A stretch of 64,000 nt of DNA from Bacillota bacterium (GCA_023419605.1 JAEZXR010000045.1:1-64000), one strand, 5' to 3'. Positions 15,798 to 25,022 are shown, counted from the first letter of the stretch. Notes: generated from the letters alone by a model not told the origin. Translations and numbers: made by a program.

Positions 15798-17634
15798 CGC
15801 CGGCCTCCTTTTCGAGATCCTCCTTATACCATCCGCGGCTTATAGGATCCTGGCGATTCGGCTTCTTTGTATTGGCATAGTCCGGCCTTTTTTCCTGTTT
15901 CCACATGGGAGGCCGCATGAACTGCGCCCATATGCTGTCCGATGTCTTGGGCGCAATGGGAACCATCATGGGTGCACCAAAGGATTTTGCATTGACCATG
16001 AAAAGGCCTAAAACAAACAACCCTAATGTGAGGCCTAGGAAGCCTGCCATCGCTGCTAAAAATATATAAACAAACCGTAGGAGCCGGAAGGAAAATGAAA
16101 GTGAGAAGTTCGGTATTGCAAAAGATCCGATTCCTGTTACAGCTACGATAATAATCAATATAGGGCTGACGATATTTGCAGCCACGGCAGCTTGTCCCAG
16201 GATTAAGGCTCCGATGATACCGAGAGTAGGACCGATAGGACCTGGGATACGAATACCGGCTTCACGAATCAATTCGAAAGATATTTCCATAATGAGAATC
16301 TCTATCACTGCCGGAAAGGGAACCTTTTCACGGGAGGCTGCTATTGCGATAAGCAAATCCGTAGGTATCATCTCTTGATGATAATTCGTGATTGCTATAT
16401 ATAAGCCCGGCAAAAAAACGGACACAAATACACCCAAATAACGGATGAACTTAATCAAGTTCCCATAAGGATATCGTAAATAATCATCCTCCGCAGATTT
16501 TACCAATTCTGCAAAGGTAGTCGGCATTACCAGTACAAAGGGGTTTCCGTTCAGTACTATGGCCACTTTTCCTTCCGTCAGCATGGCAGCAACCTTGTCC
16601 GGTCTCTCTGTAGCCATAATTTGCGGCATCGGAAGAAAGGTACTATCTTCAATCAGTTGCTCCAATTCTCCGGTGTCCAACACATAATCGACTTTTATAC
16701 TTTTTAATCTTCTTTTAACTTCCTTTACAAGGTCATTATTTACAATGTCTCTTATATACATCAATGAACAAGGTGTCTTGCTGCGCTTTCCCAATGTTAT
16801 GGTTTCTGCCACCAGATTCTCATCTTTGAGGATCTTTCTTAATAATCCGGTATTGACCCGGAGCAGTTCGGTAAATCCCTCCTGCGGCCCTCGAATAACC
16901 AATTCCGTATTAGGCCTGCTGACGTTACGATGTTCCCATCCTTTTACATCTGCAGCATATGCAACATTCAATCCATCAACAAAGACACCACAACCACCGA
17001 AGTTTACTTCGTCAATCACATCGTTTATGTCCCGGGTTTCCTTTACCTGGTTATGGTTGATCAGTTGCTTCTTTATGATTTCGGAAGGCTCTCGATCATC
17101 CTGATTTTTGGCGATATTGGCAAGGAGCATCAGTGGCTGCAAAATATGATTATTAATAATGGTACGATCTGTGAGCCCATCAAAAAAAACGATGAAAGCC
17201 GCTCTAGGTTTCCCATGGACAATCACTTCAAATTCTCTGATTACCAAATCACCGTTATCAGGAACCGAGTAAATCTCCTCAATATAGGCACGATTTTCCT
17301 CCAAAGCAGAACGGACTCTGTCTTCCGGTTTTATTTCCTTTTTCTTTCTCTTCTTATCCCTATTCCTTGTGGAAGGTTTCCTGTCCTTTTCAACGTTACT
17401 ATCATCTTTTTTTAAAATTAACTCTCCATTTTTTCTTTTTTTTGGTATGTACCTGCTTGCGTCTTCCTTATCATCCTCTTTAAGCTTTTCGTTACCCCTT
17501 TGTTTTGAGTTTTCTTGCTCCTCCGGTTTTGACTGTAATTCTTCATCCTCATTTTCCTTAAGAAGAAATTTTTCTGCTTTTACCGGCTCAGTGAACCATA
17601 TATATTTTTTTATTATGCTTATGATTCCAGGCAA
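15787..17634 (-). CDS. Spore germination protein, GerAA type
   Basis: The A subunit of the germinant receptor. I place the start at TTG 17634 because AAGGAG lies eight bases upstream; an ATG in frame at 17664 has no ribosome site. The protein (615 residues) has an unusually long, charged lysine/glutamate-rich N-terminal tail (about 20-130) before the conserved soluble domain. The domain has TDRTIINNHILQPLM and the TERPDKVAAMLTEGKVAI motif, followed by about five membrane helices (PFPAVIEILIMEISFELIRE). First gene of the operon A-B-C-small-B. Confidence 0.92.
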   Translation of the reverse strand: MPGIISIIKKYIWFTEPVKAEKFLLKENEDEELQSKPEEQENSKQRGNEKLKEDDKEDASRYIPKKRKNGELILKKDDSNVEKDRKPSTRNRDKKRKKKEIKPEDRVRSALEENRAYIEEIYSVPDNGDLVIREFEVIVHGKPRAAFIVFFDGLTDRTIINNHILQPLMLLANIAKNQDDREPSEIIKKQLINHNQVKETRDINDVIDEVNFGGCGVFVDGLNVAYAADVKGWEHRNVSRPNTELVIRGPQEGFTELLRVNTGLLRKILKDENLVAETITLGKRSKTPCSLMYIRDIVNNDLVKEVKRRLKSIKVDYVLDTGELEQLIEDSTFLPMPQIMATERPDKVAAMLTEGKVAIVLNGNPFVLVMPTTFAELVKSAEDDYLRYPYGNLIKFIRYLGVFVSVFLPGLYIAITNYHQEMIPTDLLIAIAASREKVPFPAVIEILIMEISFELIREAGIRIPGPIGPTLGIIGALILGQAAVAANIVSPILIIIVAVTGIGSFAIPNFSLSFSFRLLRFVYIFLAAMAGFLGLTLGLFVLGLFMVNAKSFGAPMMVPIAPKTSDSIWAQFMRPPMWKQEKRPDYANTKKPNRQDPISRGWYKEDLEKEAGDEE

Positions 17635-17716
17635 TTGTACCACTCCTTCAAAACGTAAATGCATAGGATCTTCATCATTTATTCCTCCCTTATTATGAGT
17701 GAATCCTATTGCAAAT

Positions 17717-17752
17717 ATGCAAAAACAGTTGAGACCTCAACTGTTTTTGCAT
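17717..17752. terminator. Near-perfect palindromic terminator
   Basis: A 17-bp inverted repeat (ATGCAAAAACAGTTGAG and its complement) with an inner A and T-rich stem that reads as a hairpin plus T-run on either strand. It separates the 3D-domain gene from the downstream germination operon. Confidence 0.75.
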
Positions 17753-17773
17753 GTTTATATAATTTACTTTCTT

Positions 17774-18586
17774 CTAAAATTTTATATCACCTACATTACC
17801 ATTGCCCATTTTAACTAAATAGACATCCCATTCTCTTTCCCCGAGGATCTTTGCGAATTTCTTATCAAAAACAGCAAAGTCAAATCGATTTTTACCTTTG
17901 ATTGCATTGCCTGTATCCATGGCCACTGCGTATCCGAGCCCTTTTATATAAAAAACCGTACCAAAAGGCCAGTAGCTGCTGTCAATAGCAATAGATACAC
18001 CTGGAATGATGGCTTTTCCTGAATTCGTGATTCCTTTGCTGTTTCCACATTCGTCCTTACTAGGGGTGTATGCCGTTCCAAGGAATTTTCCCATATAATC
18101 CGCTCGATCCACGCTCCCTCTGCCGCTGATTCCATTAAACCGGGTATAACTCTGAGGTTTTATTCCAACAGAAGCGGCCAGTTTTAATGAGTTCTGCAAT
18201 GCGATATTATCTTCCTCCAGGCGGGCAACTTTTTTGGAAAGCTCATTGTATTTACTTTGAAAGTCCTGCAATTGATTCAGAATTACTTTATTTTGATCCA
18301 ACATTTCCATATTACTTTGCTTTAATTGATTATTTTCACTGGTAAGTTTTTCTGCTTCTGCCTGCAACAAGTTATTATCATTGATTATGGTACTTGCCTT
18401 TTTATAGGATTCACTGAATTTCCTTTTTGAACTGGTATAGTCAGAATATATGGTAAAATATCCGATTCCAAGTAGTATCACAATTCCAAGCAAAAAAAGG
18501 TTCGTAAGTCTGAGCCAAAATTCACTTTTATTTCCTTTTTGGGCTTTCTGAGGCTCTGTTGTGGGGTCCGCCTCGTCCTTTAGCAT
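17774..18586 (-). CDS. 3D-domain cell-wall protein with membrane anchor and coiled coil
   Basis: A 270-residue protein. A charged N-terminus is followed by one membrane helix (about 25-45), a coiled coil (about 55-140) and a C-terminal 3D domain with FLGTAYTPSKDECGNSKGIT, IAIDSSYWPFGTVFYI and AMDTGNAIKG. The double-psi barrel's aspartates give the 3D name, and such domains resemble lytic transglycosylase MltA in cell-wall hydrolases such as YabE and YuiC. Predicted to act on peptidoglycan outside the membrane. ATG has GGAGGATAA upstream. The gene is monocistronic. Confidence 0.85.
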   Translation of the reverse strand: MLKDEADPTTEPQKAQKGNKSEFWLRLTNLFLLGIVILLGIGYFTIYSDYTSSKRKFSESYKKASTIINDNNLLQAEAEKLTSENNQLKQSNMEMLDQNKVILNQLQDFQSKYNELSKKVARLEEDNIALQNSLKLAASVGIKPQSYTRFNGISGRGSVDRADYMGKFLGTAYTPSKDECGNSKGITNSGKAIIPGVSIAIDSSYWPFGTVFYIKGLGYAVAMDTGNAIKGKNRFDFAVFDKKFAKILGEREWDVYLVKMGNGNVGDIKF

Positions 18587-18684
18587 AATTTATCCTCCTA
18601 CTATTGCAGTACAACTTATAAAATCTGTTTCTATTTTAATTTTTCTCAGTTCGTATATATTTATTCACTTGAAACCTTTAAAAC

Positions 18685-18710
18685 AGGAGTCCTAGAATAA
18701 TAGGACTCCT
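18685..18710. terminator. Hairpin AGGAGTCCTA/TAGGACTCCT
   Basis: A perfect 10-bp stem with a six-base loop in the divergent region between the 3D-domain gene and the plus-strand flagellar gene. Neither side has a good T-run, so it may be a regulatory hairpin or an insulator rather than a classical terminator. Confidence 0.4.
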
Positions 18711-18737
18711 TGGGGTTTAAATGGGTCTTACGATTGA

Positions 18738-18766
18738 TTAACTTTTTTTCAGGTATCGGTTAAAAT
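18738..18766 (+). promoter_or_regulatory. Promoter of the YvyF-like gene
   Basis: TTAACT (18738-18743), 17-base spacer, TAAAAT (18761-18766), about 38 bases before the start at 18804. I see no clear SigD-type TAAA-N15-GCCGATAA sequence. Confidence 0.5.
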
Positions 18767-18803
18767 AATATTATGAACTAATGGATTTACAGGGGTGTTA
18801 AAC

Positions 18804-19256
18804 ATGGCTGAAATGATTTCATGCAAGATATGCGGCAGATTTTTCGAACCAAATAGCTTTCTAAACATCTGCAGTGTATGCAAAACAAGGGATGATGAGA
18901 TATATGGCAAACTGAGGGATTATCTTATTCAGAATCCGCGTTCGAAAATATATGATGTGTCAAAACTATTGGATATTCCTGTTTATCACATACGCCGCTA
19001 TCTGCGGGAAGAACGACTTGAAATCGTTGAAAAGGATAATAGCTTCCTAACCTGTGAAAAGTGTGGGAAGCCGCTTCGCTCAGGCCGCTTTTGCAATGAT
19101 TGCCGTGTCGAAGCCAAAAACAACAATGCCTTTGCAGAAGCAGCACAGGGACATCGAAATTCTCAAATGCCTGTAGAGCAGACCGAAAAAGACGCTAATC
19201 AAAGGATTAAATATATCAGTGGAAACAATGACAAACTAAAGCGAGTATCCATTTAG
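18804..19256 (+). CDS. YvyF-type flagellar operon protein (TIGR03826-like)
   Basis: The start ATG 18804 (MAEMISCKICGRFFEPNSFL) follows AGGGGTG; an upstream in-frame start at 18795 lacks a site. The 150-residue protein has an N-terminal zinc ribbon (CKICGRFF...CSVCKT), a helix-turn-helix-like middle (IYDVSKLLDIPVYHIRRYLR) and a second zinc ribbon (CEKCGKPLRSGRFCNDCR). This arrangement is that of YvyF/TIGR03826 proteins encoded near flgM and flgK in Firmicutes. Here it is alone, more than 30 kb from the main flagellar operon, with its own promoter and terminator. A regulatory role in motility is inferred. Confidence 0.85.
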   Translation: MAEMISCKICGRFFEPNSFLNICSVCKTRDDEIYGKLRDYLIQNPRSKIYDVSKLLDIPVYHIRRYLREERLEIVEKDNSFLTCEKCGKPLRSGRFCNDCRVEAKNNNAFAEAAQGHRNSQMPVEQTEKDANQRIKYISGNNDKLKRVSI

Positions 19257-19274
19257 GATAAATCACTTCTTCAA

Positions 19275-19304
19275 AAATGCCAGCTGCGAGCGCAGCTGGC
19301 ATTT
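19275..19304. terminator. Bidirectional terminator
   Basis: AAATGCCAGCTGCG pairs perfectly with CGCAGCTGGCATTT across a two-base centre. It serves the plus-strand YvyF-like gene and the converging minus-strand transglycosylase gene. Confidence 0.8.
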
Positions 19305-19324
19305 CTATCGGTTTTAGCTATATT

Positions 19325-19912
19325 TCACTTTTCCTTCGTGTAGATCTTCTTATATACGGAATAATAGTTCTGAACCTTTTTTACATAATTCTCCGTTTCC
19401 TTAAAGGGAATTTTATCAAGAGTAGATCCTGATTTACTGTATCGCGTGTCCTTGAGCCATTCGCTCACATTTCCGCTGCCACCGTTATAAGCAGCCAGAA
19501 CCACCTGCGTATTATCGCCGAACTCCCGCATGAGGTTATTGATGTACCAGCAGCCGATAGAAATATTTGTTTCCGGGTCGTAAAGCTTATCATAGGAGAA
19601 CTTATCTATTTTTAACGTTTTTGCTCCCCAGTTTGCCGTAATCTCCGATATCTGCATGAGTCCCCGGGCTTTTTTATGAGAGGTTGCCTTCGGGTCAAAA
19701 CCGCTTTCTGCCTTGATAATTGAAAACACAAGATAGGGGTCTACCTTATGTTGTGCGGAGTATTTATACACATACTCCTTGTATTTAAGCGGATATGCAA
19801 CTTTTAGCACACTGGTAGAACTATTAATTGCAAATGCGATAAGCACAAGAACAATGACAAGTAGTACTCCCAATCTTGATTTTTTTCCACGCTTTCCCAG
19901 CAATACGATCAC
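19325..19912 (-). CDS. Membrane-anchored lytic transglycosylase (SLT domain)
   Basis: A 195-residue protein with a basic N-terminus (GKRGKKSR), one signal-anchor helix (about 15-32) and an SLT/goose-lysozyme-like domain. The catalytic glutamate is in FSIIKAESGFDPKA, followed by the GLMQI and AAYNGGSGNV motifs. It cleaves the N-acetylmuramyl-N-acetylglucosamine bond of peptidoglycan. It follows coaE by 31 bases in the polA-coaE operon. The exact start is uncertain, since GTG or nearby codons are possible with only a weak ribosome site. Confidence 0.9.
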   Translation of the reverse strand: MIVLLGKRGKKSRLGVLLVIVLVLIAFAINSSTSVLKVAYPLKYKEYVYKYSAQHKVDPYLVFSIIKAESGFDPKATSHKKARGLMQISEITANWGAKTLKIDKFSYDKLYDPETNISIGCWYINNLMREFGDNTQVVLAAYNGGSGNVSEWLKDTRYSKSGSTLDKIPFKETENYVKKVQNYYSVYKKIYTKEK

Positions 19913-19943
19913 CTATTTTACTTAATTTATTGTGTCATCAACT

Positions 19944-20543
19944 TCAAAGTACGTTGCCTTTAAAGTATAGCTTTACCACCGCTTTTTCCAAATCGATGAT
20001 ATCTGTGTTATTTTCAATGACATGATCTGCGATTCGTGCATATTCATATTCCGACATTTGTGAATTTATTCGGTCCAGAGCTTCTTCATACGTCAAGCCG
20101 CTTCTTTCCATCACTCTCCGTATTCTTGTTTCCTTGTCCGCAGTAATAACCCACACTTCTTCTACCGTATCAATAAACCCATGTTCAAAAGGCAGTGCAG
20201 CATCGATAACAAGAGTCTCGTAATTCTTTTCAGCCTTTTCCTTTTCGATCTGTTCCAGGATTTCCTGCGCTATATACTTATGCGTTATACTGTTAAGCTG
20301 CGCAAGCTTTTCACTGTCAGAAAACACAACGCCTGCCATTTTTTTTCGATCCAGCTCCCCATTTGGGTCCAATAGATCCGGACCGAAATAAGCAACAATT
20401 TCATCCAGTGCCTTTTCACCCTTTGAAACAATTTTTTTTGCAACTACATCTGCGTCAATGATCCTTGCTCCTATATTGCAAAGTATCCGTGAAACGGTAC
20501 TTTTTCCACTTCCGATTCCGCCTGTAACACCTATGATCCTCAA
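19944..20543 (-). CDS. coaE: Dephospho-CoA kinase
   Basis: Catalyses the last step of coenzyme A synthesis, phosphorylating the 3' hydroxyl of dephospho-CoA with ATP. I choose TTG 20543 because AAAGGAG lies seven bases upstream and the product (199 residues) has normal length; the frame itself opens at 20588. It starts MRIIGVTGGIGSGKSTVSRI with the P-loop, and has the lid region TRIRRVMERSGLTYEEALDRI. It lies between polA and the lytic transglycosylase gene, an order seen in other clostridia. Confidence 0.95.
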   Translation of the reverse strand: MRIIGVTGGIGSGKSTVSRILCNIGARIIDADVVAKKIVSKGEKALDEIVAYFGPDLLDPNGELDRKKMAGVVFSDSEKLAQLNSITHKYIAQEILEQIEKEKAEKNYETLVIDAALPFEHGFIDTVEEVWVITADKETRIRRVMERSGLTYEEALDRINSQMSEYEYARIADHVIENNTDIIDLEKAVVKLYFKGNVL

Positions 20544-20609
20544 ATTTTCGCTCCTTTTATCCGTGACAATTCTACCCTTACTTTTCACACATCTGTCATT
20601 TATATTATT

Positions 20610-23315
20610 CTATTTTGTTTCATACCAATTAGAACCTGTTTTCACTTCAACCAGAAGAGGCACCCTAAGATCCACGGCCTTTTCCATGCAATCCTTCAGT
20701 ATTGTTGCCACCTGTTCCTTCTCATCCCTATGGGTTTCAATAATAAGTTCGTCATGAACCTGCAGGATCAACCTTGATTTGAGGTGGAGTTCCTTTAAGG
20801 CCTGGTACACCTTAACCATAGCTATTTTAATTATATCTGCGGCGCTTCCCTGAATCGGCATGTTCATGGCAACACGTTCTCCGAAAGACCGAAGGTTGAA
20901 ATTACTGGACTGGAGCTCCGGCAAATACCTTCTTCGGCTGAACATGGTAGAGACATAGCCCCGGGATTTACCCTCCTCTACCGTATCATGCATATACTTT
21001 TTTACTCCCGGATATTTATCCAGGTATCCATCGATATATTTTCTTGCTTCCTTCCGGGTGATTCCTAAATCCTTGGAAAGACTGAAATCTCCAATCCCAT
21101 ATACAATTCCGAAATTAACCGCCTTGGCGCCGGATCGCATATAGGGGGTCACTTGCTCCTTCGGCACTCCAAAAATCTGGGAAGCTGTGGTCGTGTGAAT
21201 GTCTTCATTATTTTGGAAAGCACTAATCATATTTTCATCCGAAGTAATGTGTGCCAGTACTCTTAATTCTATCTGCGAATAGTCGGCATCCGCCAACAAG
21301 TAGTTCTCGTCGCTGGGGACAAAAACCCTGCGGATTTTTCTTCCCATTTCCAGCTTAATGGGTATATTCTGAAGATTCGGTTCCGTACTGCTGATCCTGC
21401 CTGTGGCAGTCACGGTTTGGTTAAAGCTGGAATGAATCTTGCCCGTCACAGGATTGATGACTGAAAGCAGCCCTTCCGCATAAGTGGATTTCAGTTTTAC
21501 CAATTGCCTATACTCCACAATCTTGGATACCACTTCACTTTTATCCGAGAGCTGTTCCAATACTTCCGCATCGGTTGAATAGCCGGTTTTTGTTTTTTTG
21601 ATTATAGGCAAGCCAAGCTTTTCAAACAGGATCGCCCCTAACTGCTTAGGAGAGTTGATATTGAACACTTCTCCAGCCATCTGATAGATTTCCTGTTCCA
21701 AAATCTGAATCTTCCCTGTCAATTCAGCAGAAAAACTTCTAAGATCCTCCGTATTCACCCGGAAACCCCAGAACTCCATTTCTGCCAAAACCTCTACCAA
21801 AGGCAGCTCAATTTCATAATAAAGTTCGGTCTGTCCATTCTCTTTCAATATGCTTTCCAGCAGCGGCTGGAGAGCCCCTATGGCCTCCACATGAGCGCCG
21901 ACAACGCTGGAGAGCTTATCCAGTTCCATCGCCGAATAGGGAGTAAATCCTTTTCCTTTACCCACAAGGTTCTCTATAGGTTCTATGGTCTTCTTCCTGT
22001 ACTCCTCGGCAAGCTCTGCGATGGTATAGGTGTCCCGTGAAGGATTCAAAATATAGGAAGCAATCATCGTGTCAAAAGCCAAGCCTTTGAGCGAAATTCC
22101 ATTGTTTCTCAGGTAAACAATAAGATTTTTCAAATCGTGTCCATACTTTTTTATATTTTCATTCTCAAATACATCTTTGAACTCGTTGAGAAATACATCC
22201 TCGCTTAAGCAATCTCCCAGTGTAACATAGATGGCCTGGCCTTCCGCCCATGAAAAAGCAATCCCCACCAGTTTGTTTGAAAATGTCTCTACCTTATCTA
22301 TCAGGTAAAGAACCGAAAATGCGCCGGCTTGGGACATGAGTGCCTTGACTTCCTTTAAATGCTCCAATTGCCGTATACAGTCCACTCTTCCCATAATATC
22401 CTGTACCACTTCCGCCTGGGTTTCTGCTGGCGGATGCAGCCTGAATTTCTCTATAAAGCTCTTGAACTCCAACCGCTTGAAGAGCTCATAGAGTTGCTCC
22501 GAATCCACTTCCCTGCGCTTCAGTTCTTCCAGGTTACAGACATCCTTTATATTTCTCTCAATAGTAGCCAGCCATTTGCTCTGGAAAGCCAATTCCCGGT
22601 TTGCCTCCAGTTTCTCCCTCACACTCTTCTTTTCCACCTGATCCAGGTTTTCATAAATGTTTTCGATACTCCCGAACTTCTGAATCAAGCTAATGGCCGT
22701 CTTTTCTCCGATGCCCGGAACTCCTGGTATGTTATCGGAGGTATCTCCCATAAGGCCCTTGACATCAATAAACTGTGTGGGTGTTACCCCGTATTTTTCC
22801 ATAACCCGTTGGCTGTCAAATTCGTCGGTTTCGGTCTTGCCGCCCCGGGTTGTGGGAATTTTGATCCTTGTCCGGTCACTGGCCAGTTGAAGCGAATCTC
22901 TGTCTCCTGTTACAACTACAGACTCCATGCCTCTATTTTCCGCACAAAGTGAAACAGAGCCCAGAATATCATCCGCTTCATACCCTTCATATTCCAGTCT
23001 TTTTATGTTCATCGCATCCAGAACTTCCTTAATCACAGGCATCTGAACGGCAAGCTCCGGAGGCATTCCCTTCCGCTGCGCCTTATATCCTTCAAACTCC
23101 TTGTGCCGGAAGGTAGGGGCCTTTAAGTCAAAAGCCACACAAAGATATTGTGGCTTCTCTTCCTCCAGGTATCTATGTAATATATTTAAAAACCCAAAGA
23201 CAGCATTTGTATATAGTCCGTCCGAGGTTGCGAGAAGCTGCGCTCCCTGCAGACCATAAAAGGCTCTGTTTAAAATGCTGTTGCCATCAATAATCATCAG
23301 TTTTTCATTATTCAT
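20610..23315 (-). CDS. polA: DNA polymerase I
   Basis: A 901-residue family A DNA polymerase. A 5'-nuclease domain fills about 1-290 (DGNSILNRAFYG, GYEADDILGS, GDTSDNIPGVPGIG). A degenerate 3'-5' exonuclease-like domain (about 305-490) lacks the DTE catalytic motif at its start, as in Bacillus-type enzymes, so proofreading is probably absent. The polymerase domain has motif A DADYSQIELR, motif B with K..NFGIVYG and motif C QVHDELI. It starts directly after the stop of a 52-aa gene (TAAATG) and precedes coaE by 66 bases. Confidence 0.98.
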   Translation of the reverse strand: MNNEKLMIIDGNSILNRAFYGLQGAQLLATSDGLYTNAVFGFLNILHRYLEEEKPQYLCVAFDLKAPTFRHKEFEGYKAQRKGMPPELAVQMPVIKEVLDAMNIKRLEYEGYEADDILGSVSLCAENRGMESVVVTGDRDSLQLASDRTRIKIPTTRGGKTETDEFDSQRVMEKYGVTPTQFIDVKGLMGDTSDNIPGVPGIGEKTAISLIQKFGSIENIYENLDQVEKKSVREKLEANRELAFQSKWLATIERNIKDVCNLEELKRREVDSEQLYELFKRLEFKSFIEKFRLHPPAETQAEVVQDIMGRVDCIRQLEHLKEVKALMSQAGAFSVLYLIDKVETFSNKLVGIAFSWAEGQAIYVTLGDCLSEDVFLNEFKDVFENENIKKYGHDLKNLIVYLRNNGISLKGLAFDTMIASYILNPSRDTYTIAELAEEYRKKTIEPIENLVGKGKGFTPYSAMELDKLSSVVGAHVEAIGALQPLLESILKENGQTELYYEIELPLVEVLAEMEFWGFRVNTEDLRSFSAELTGKIQILEQEIYQMAGEVFNINSPKQLGAILFEKLGLPIIKKTKTGYSTDAEVLEQLSDKSEVVSKIVEYRQLVKLKSTYAEGLLSVINPVTGKIHSSFNQTVTATGRISSTEPNLQNIPIKLEMGRKIRRVFVPSDENYLLADADYSQIELRVLAHITSDENMISAFQNNEDIHTTTASQIFGVPKEQVTPYMRSGAKAVNFGIVYGIGDFSLSKDLGITRKEARKYIDGYLDKYPGVKKYMHDTVEEGKSRGYVSTMFSRRRYLPELQSSNFNLRSFGERVAMNMPIQGSAADIIKIAMVKVYQALKELHLKSRLILQVHDELIIETHRDEKEQVATILKDCMEKAVDLRVPLLVEVKTGSNWYETK

Positions 23316-23474
23316 TTAAACCACTTTCTCCTCTATCGTTACTGATACAGTTTCCCCTGTCTCGTAGGCTCCATCCATAAAACGCAAAGGTACGGCTATT
23401 TCCATTCCCGTTTCGTTGCTGATCAAAATGACACTTTCATCCTCGACTCTGTCAAACACCGCTGTTATAACCAT
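23316..23474 (-). CDS. Small DUF3006-like protein encoded directly upstream of polA
   Basis: ATG 23474 behind AAGGGTGG opens a 52-codon gene (MVITAVFDRVEDESVILISN, then ETGMEIAVPLRFMDGAYETG, then ETVSVTIEEKVV) that stops at 23316, immediately before the polA start. The pattern of a short beta-rich acidic protein starting with V.DR.E......L resembles DUF3006, whose members are small OB-like proteins of unknown role. Its perfect junction with polA and the promoter at 23522-23551 indicate the operon starts here. Confidence 0.75.
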   Translation of the reverse strand: MVITAVFDRVEDESVILISNETGMEIAVPLRFMDGAYETGETVSVTIEEKVV

Positions 23475-23521
23475 TTTACCACCCTTTTACACCAAAGTGT
23501 GATTCTTCATTGTCCATTTGT

Positions 23522-23551
23522 ATTTTATGTTGAAATAGCAATTTTTATCAA
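23522..23551 (-). promoter_or_regulatory. Promoter of the DUF3006-like/polA/coaE operon
   Basis: TTGATA (23546-23551), 18-base spacer, TAAAAT (23522-23527) on the minus strand, about 48 bases before the first start codon. A dispersed-repeat copy (23572-23637) sits immediately upstream. Confidence 0.6.
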
Positions 23552-23571
23552 GGCACCGGAAAATAATTACA

Positions 23572-23637
23572 CAGTCTTTTTTGCGGACCCGCCATGGCAT
23601 CCATGAAGGGTATAGCAAAATTATAGACTATGTTATT
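23572..23637 (+). repeat. Dispersed palindromic-ended repeat, copy A
   Basis: Begins AATAATTACACAGTC and ends GACTATGTTATT, with core TTTTTTGCGGACCCGCCATG. It matches copy C (31010-31081, opposite strand) at most positions and copy B (25683-25758) more loosely. The ends are imperfect inverted repeats, as in MITE-like or REP-like elements. Confidence 0.75.
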
Positions 23638-23668
23638 ATTTTACAAGCCCAATACAAACATTTTACAC

Positions 23669-23698
23669 AAAAAAACAGCAGCCGTAAACGGGTGCTGT
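23669..23698 (-). terminator. Terminator of the sigma/anti-sigma operon
   Basis: ACAGCA/TGCTGT and CCGT/ACGG stems with one mismatch, followed on the minus strand by a run of at least six T. It lies 59 bases after the anti-sigma stop. Confidence 0.7.
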
Positions 23699-23756
23699 CT
23701 AATATTTGCTATTAAATTCGAAATTTGTACGCATTATCCCCTAAAACATGGAAAAT

Positions 23757-25022
23757 TTATTTTCTCATGAATGTGATGGTAATAGAGATAGTACCCGTTT
23801 GCTGGGTTATATGATCAATCTCATTCTGAAGATTCTCTTTTTGGACACGCAATTCCTCCATTACCTGTTTGTCATAATAACCCTGCTTTTGCAATTGTTC
23901 GATCTTTTGGTTTACTTCCTCCAGCTTTTGGATAATGGGCAGTGTTTTCTCCTCAGCATTTAGTGCTCTTACCGGACTCACACTGATGTTTGTAGCCCCA
24001 TAGGTATATTTTAGCTGGTCCGTAAACTGCTGGAACCTATCCTCGGGAATTTGCAGCAGTAAGACCGTCTGCGTAGACTCCTGTGCCGCAAATGCACTCA
24101 TAGCAGAGGAGGCCTTTGCCTTATCCGTTGTAGCTCCATAAAAAGCAGCTGCAATTTGCGTTTGGTTCAAGGCTACGTCCGGTTTATCTACCGCTAATAA
24201 AATACTCGTACTTTTTATGATTTGCTCACTTTTTATCTTCCCTTTTTCTCTACTTTCGGCAGTTGTGGATACTGTCGTGTCCGGAACAATTAAGGAAAAA
24301 GTCGCGTTCTCCTGCATTTTAATTTCAGGAACGAAGGAATCACCAGGATTTGCAGAAGCTCCCGGTACTGCTTCTTTAGGCACTTCTTTCAGGTTATTTC
24401 CATAGAGTTCATCTTTTGCCGTCGGCGGGCTTGGCTTCTCACCCATTTGATCCGCTACGGCCCCTCCTGAAACATTCTCCCCCGCAGCTCCATCTGTTTT
24501 CCTCTGATCAGTTCCCAGCGTTTGATCTACAGCCCCGTCCGCCCGGAAATTCCCATACCGGTCATATATGTCCATGGCAGTTCCCGCTGAAGCCGTACCC
24601 TTTTCCATCTCCTGCCTATTCGCTTGCGCTCCATTCATGGGGGCAGTCGAACTCTTTGCACCTGTCCTGTTTAATAACCCGCCTGTATAAAAATCCTTCA
24701 ACAATACGACCACCAATAGGCCCGCTGCAAGAGTGGAGAAAATCTTTACATATTTATTCCGTAATACATTGACTCCGGCGTTTTTCTTTGTTTCCTCCGA
24801 CACCGGTACAAGTTTGTTATGCAGGCTCTCACCAAAGCCTTGTGGAAGGTCTTCGTCCCCGATGCCGGCAACAAGACTGATAACCTGTTGTAGTTTCAGT
24901 AATTCGCTTCTACAACTGCTGCAAATTTCCAGGTGTTTTTCAAATTCACTTTTTTCCGTTTCATCTAACTCATTATCCAAATATAAAGAGAACAACATTT
25001 GCGCTTTTTCACAGTTTATCAC
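23757..25022 (-). CDS. Anti-sigma factor with zinc finger and DUF4349-type extracellular domain
   Basis: Starts at GTG 25022 (MINCEKAQMLFSLYLDNELD), behind GGGAGGGG. Residues 1-45 form a ZAS zinc finger (FEKHLEICSSCRSEL: H...C..C) that binds the ECF sigma factor. One membrane helix follows at about 100-118. After a low-complexity linker the C-terminal 200 residues show the DUF4349 pattern: VDKPDVALNQTQIAAAFYGA, then YTYGATNISVSPV, then a coiled coil EEVNQKIEQLQKQGYYDKQV and a final strand TISITITFM. Encoded 20 bases after the sigma gene. Predicted to sense envelope stress from outside and release the sigma factor. Confidence 0.85.
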   Translation of the reverse strand: MINCEKAQMLFSLYLDNELDETEKSEFEKHLEICSSCRSELLKLQQVISLVAGIGDEDLPQGFGESLHNKLVPVSEETKKNAGVNVLRNKYVKIFSTLAAGLLVVVLLKDFYTGGLLNRTGAKSSTAPMNGAQANRQEMEKGTASAGTAMDIYDRYGNFRADGAVDQTLGTDQRKTDGAAGENVSGGAVADQMGEKPSPPTAKDELYGNNLKEVPKEAVPGASANPGDSFVPEIKMQENATFSLIVPDTTVSTTAESREKGKIKSEQIIKSTSILLAVDKPDVALNQTQIAAAFYGATTDKAKASSAMSAFAAQESTQTVLLLQIPEDRFQQFTDQLKYTYGATNISVSPVRALNAEEKTLPIIQKLEEVNQKIEQLQKQGYYDKQVMEELRVQKENLQNEIDHITQQTGTISITITFMRK

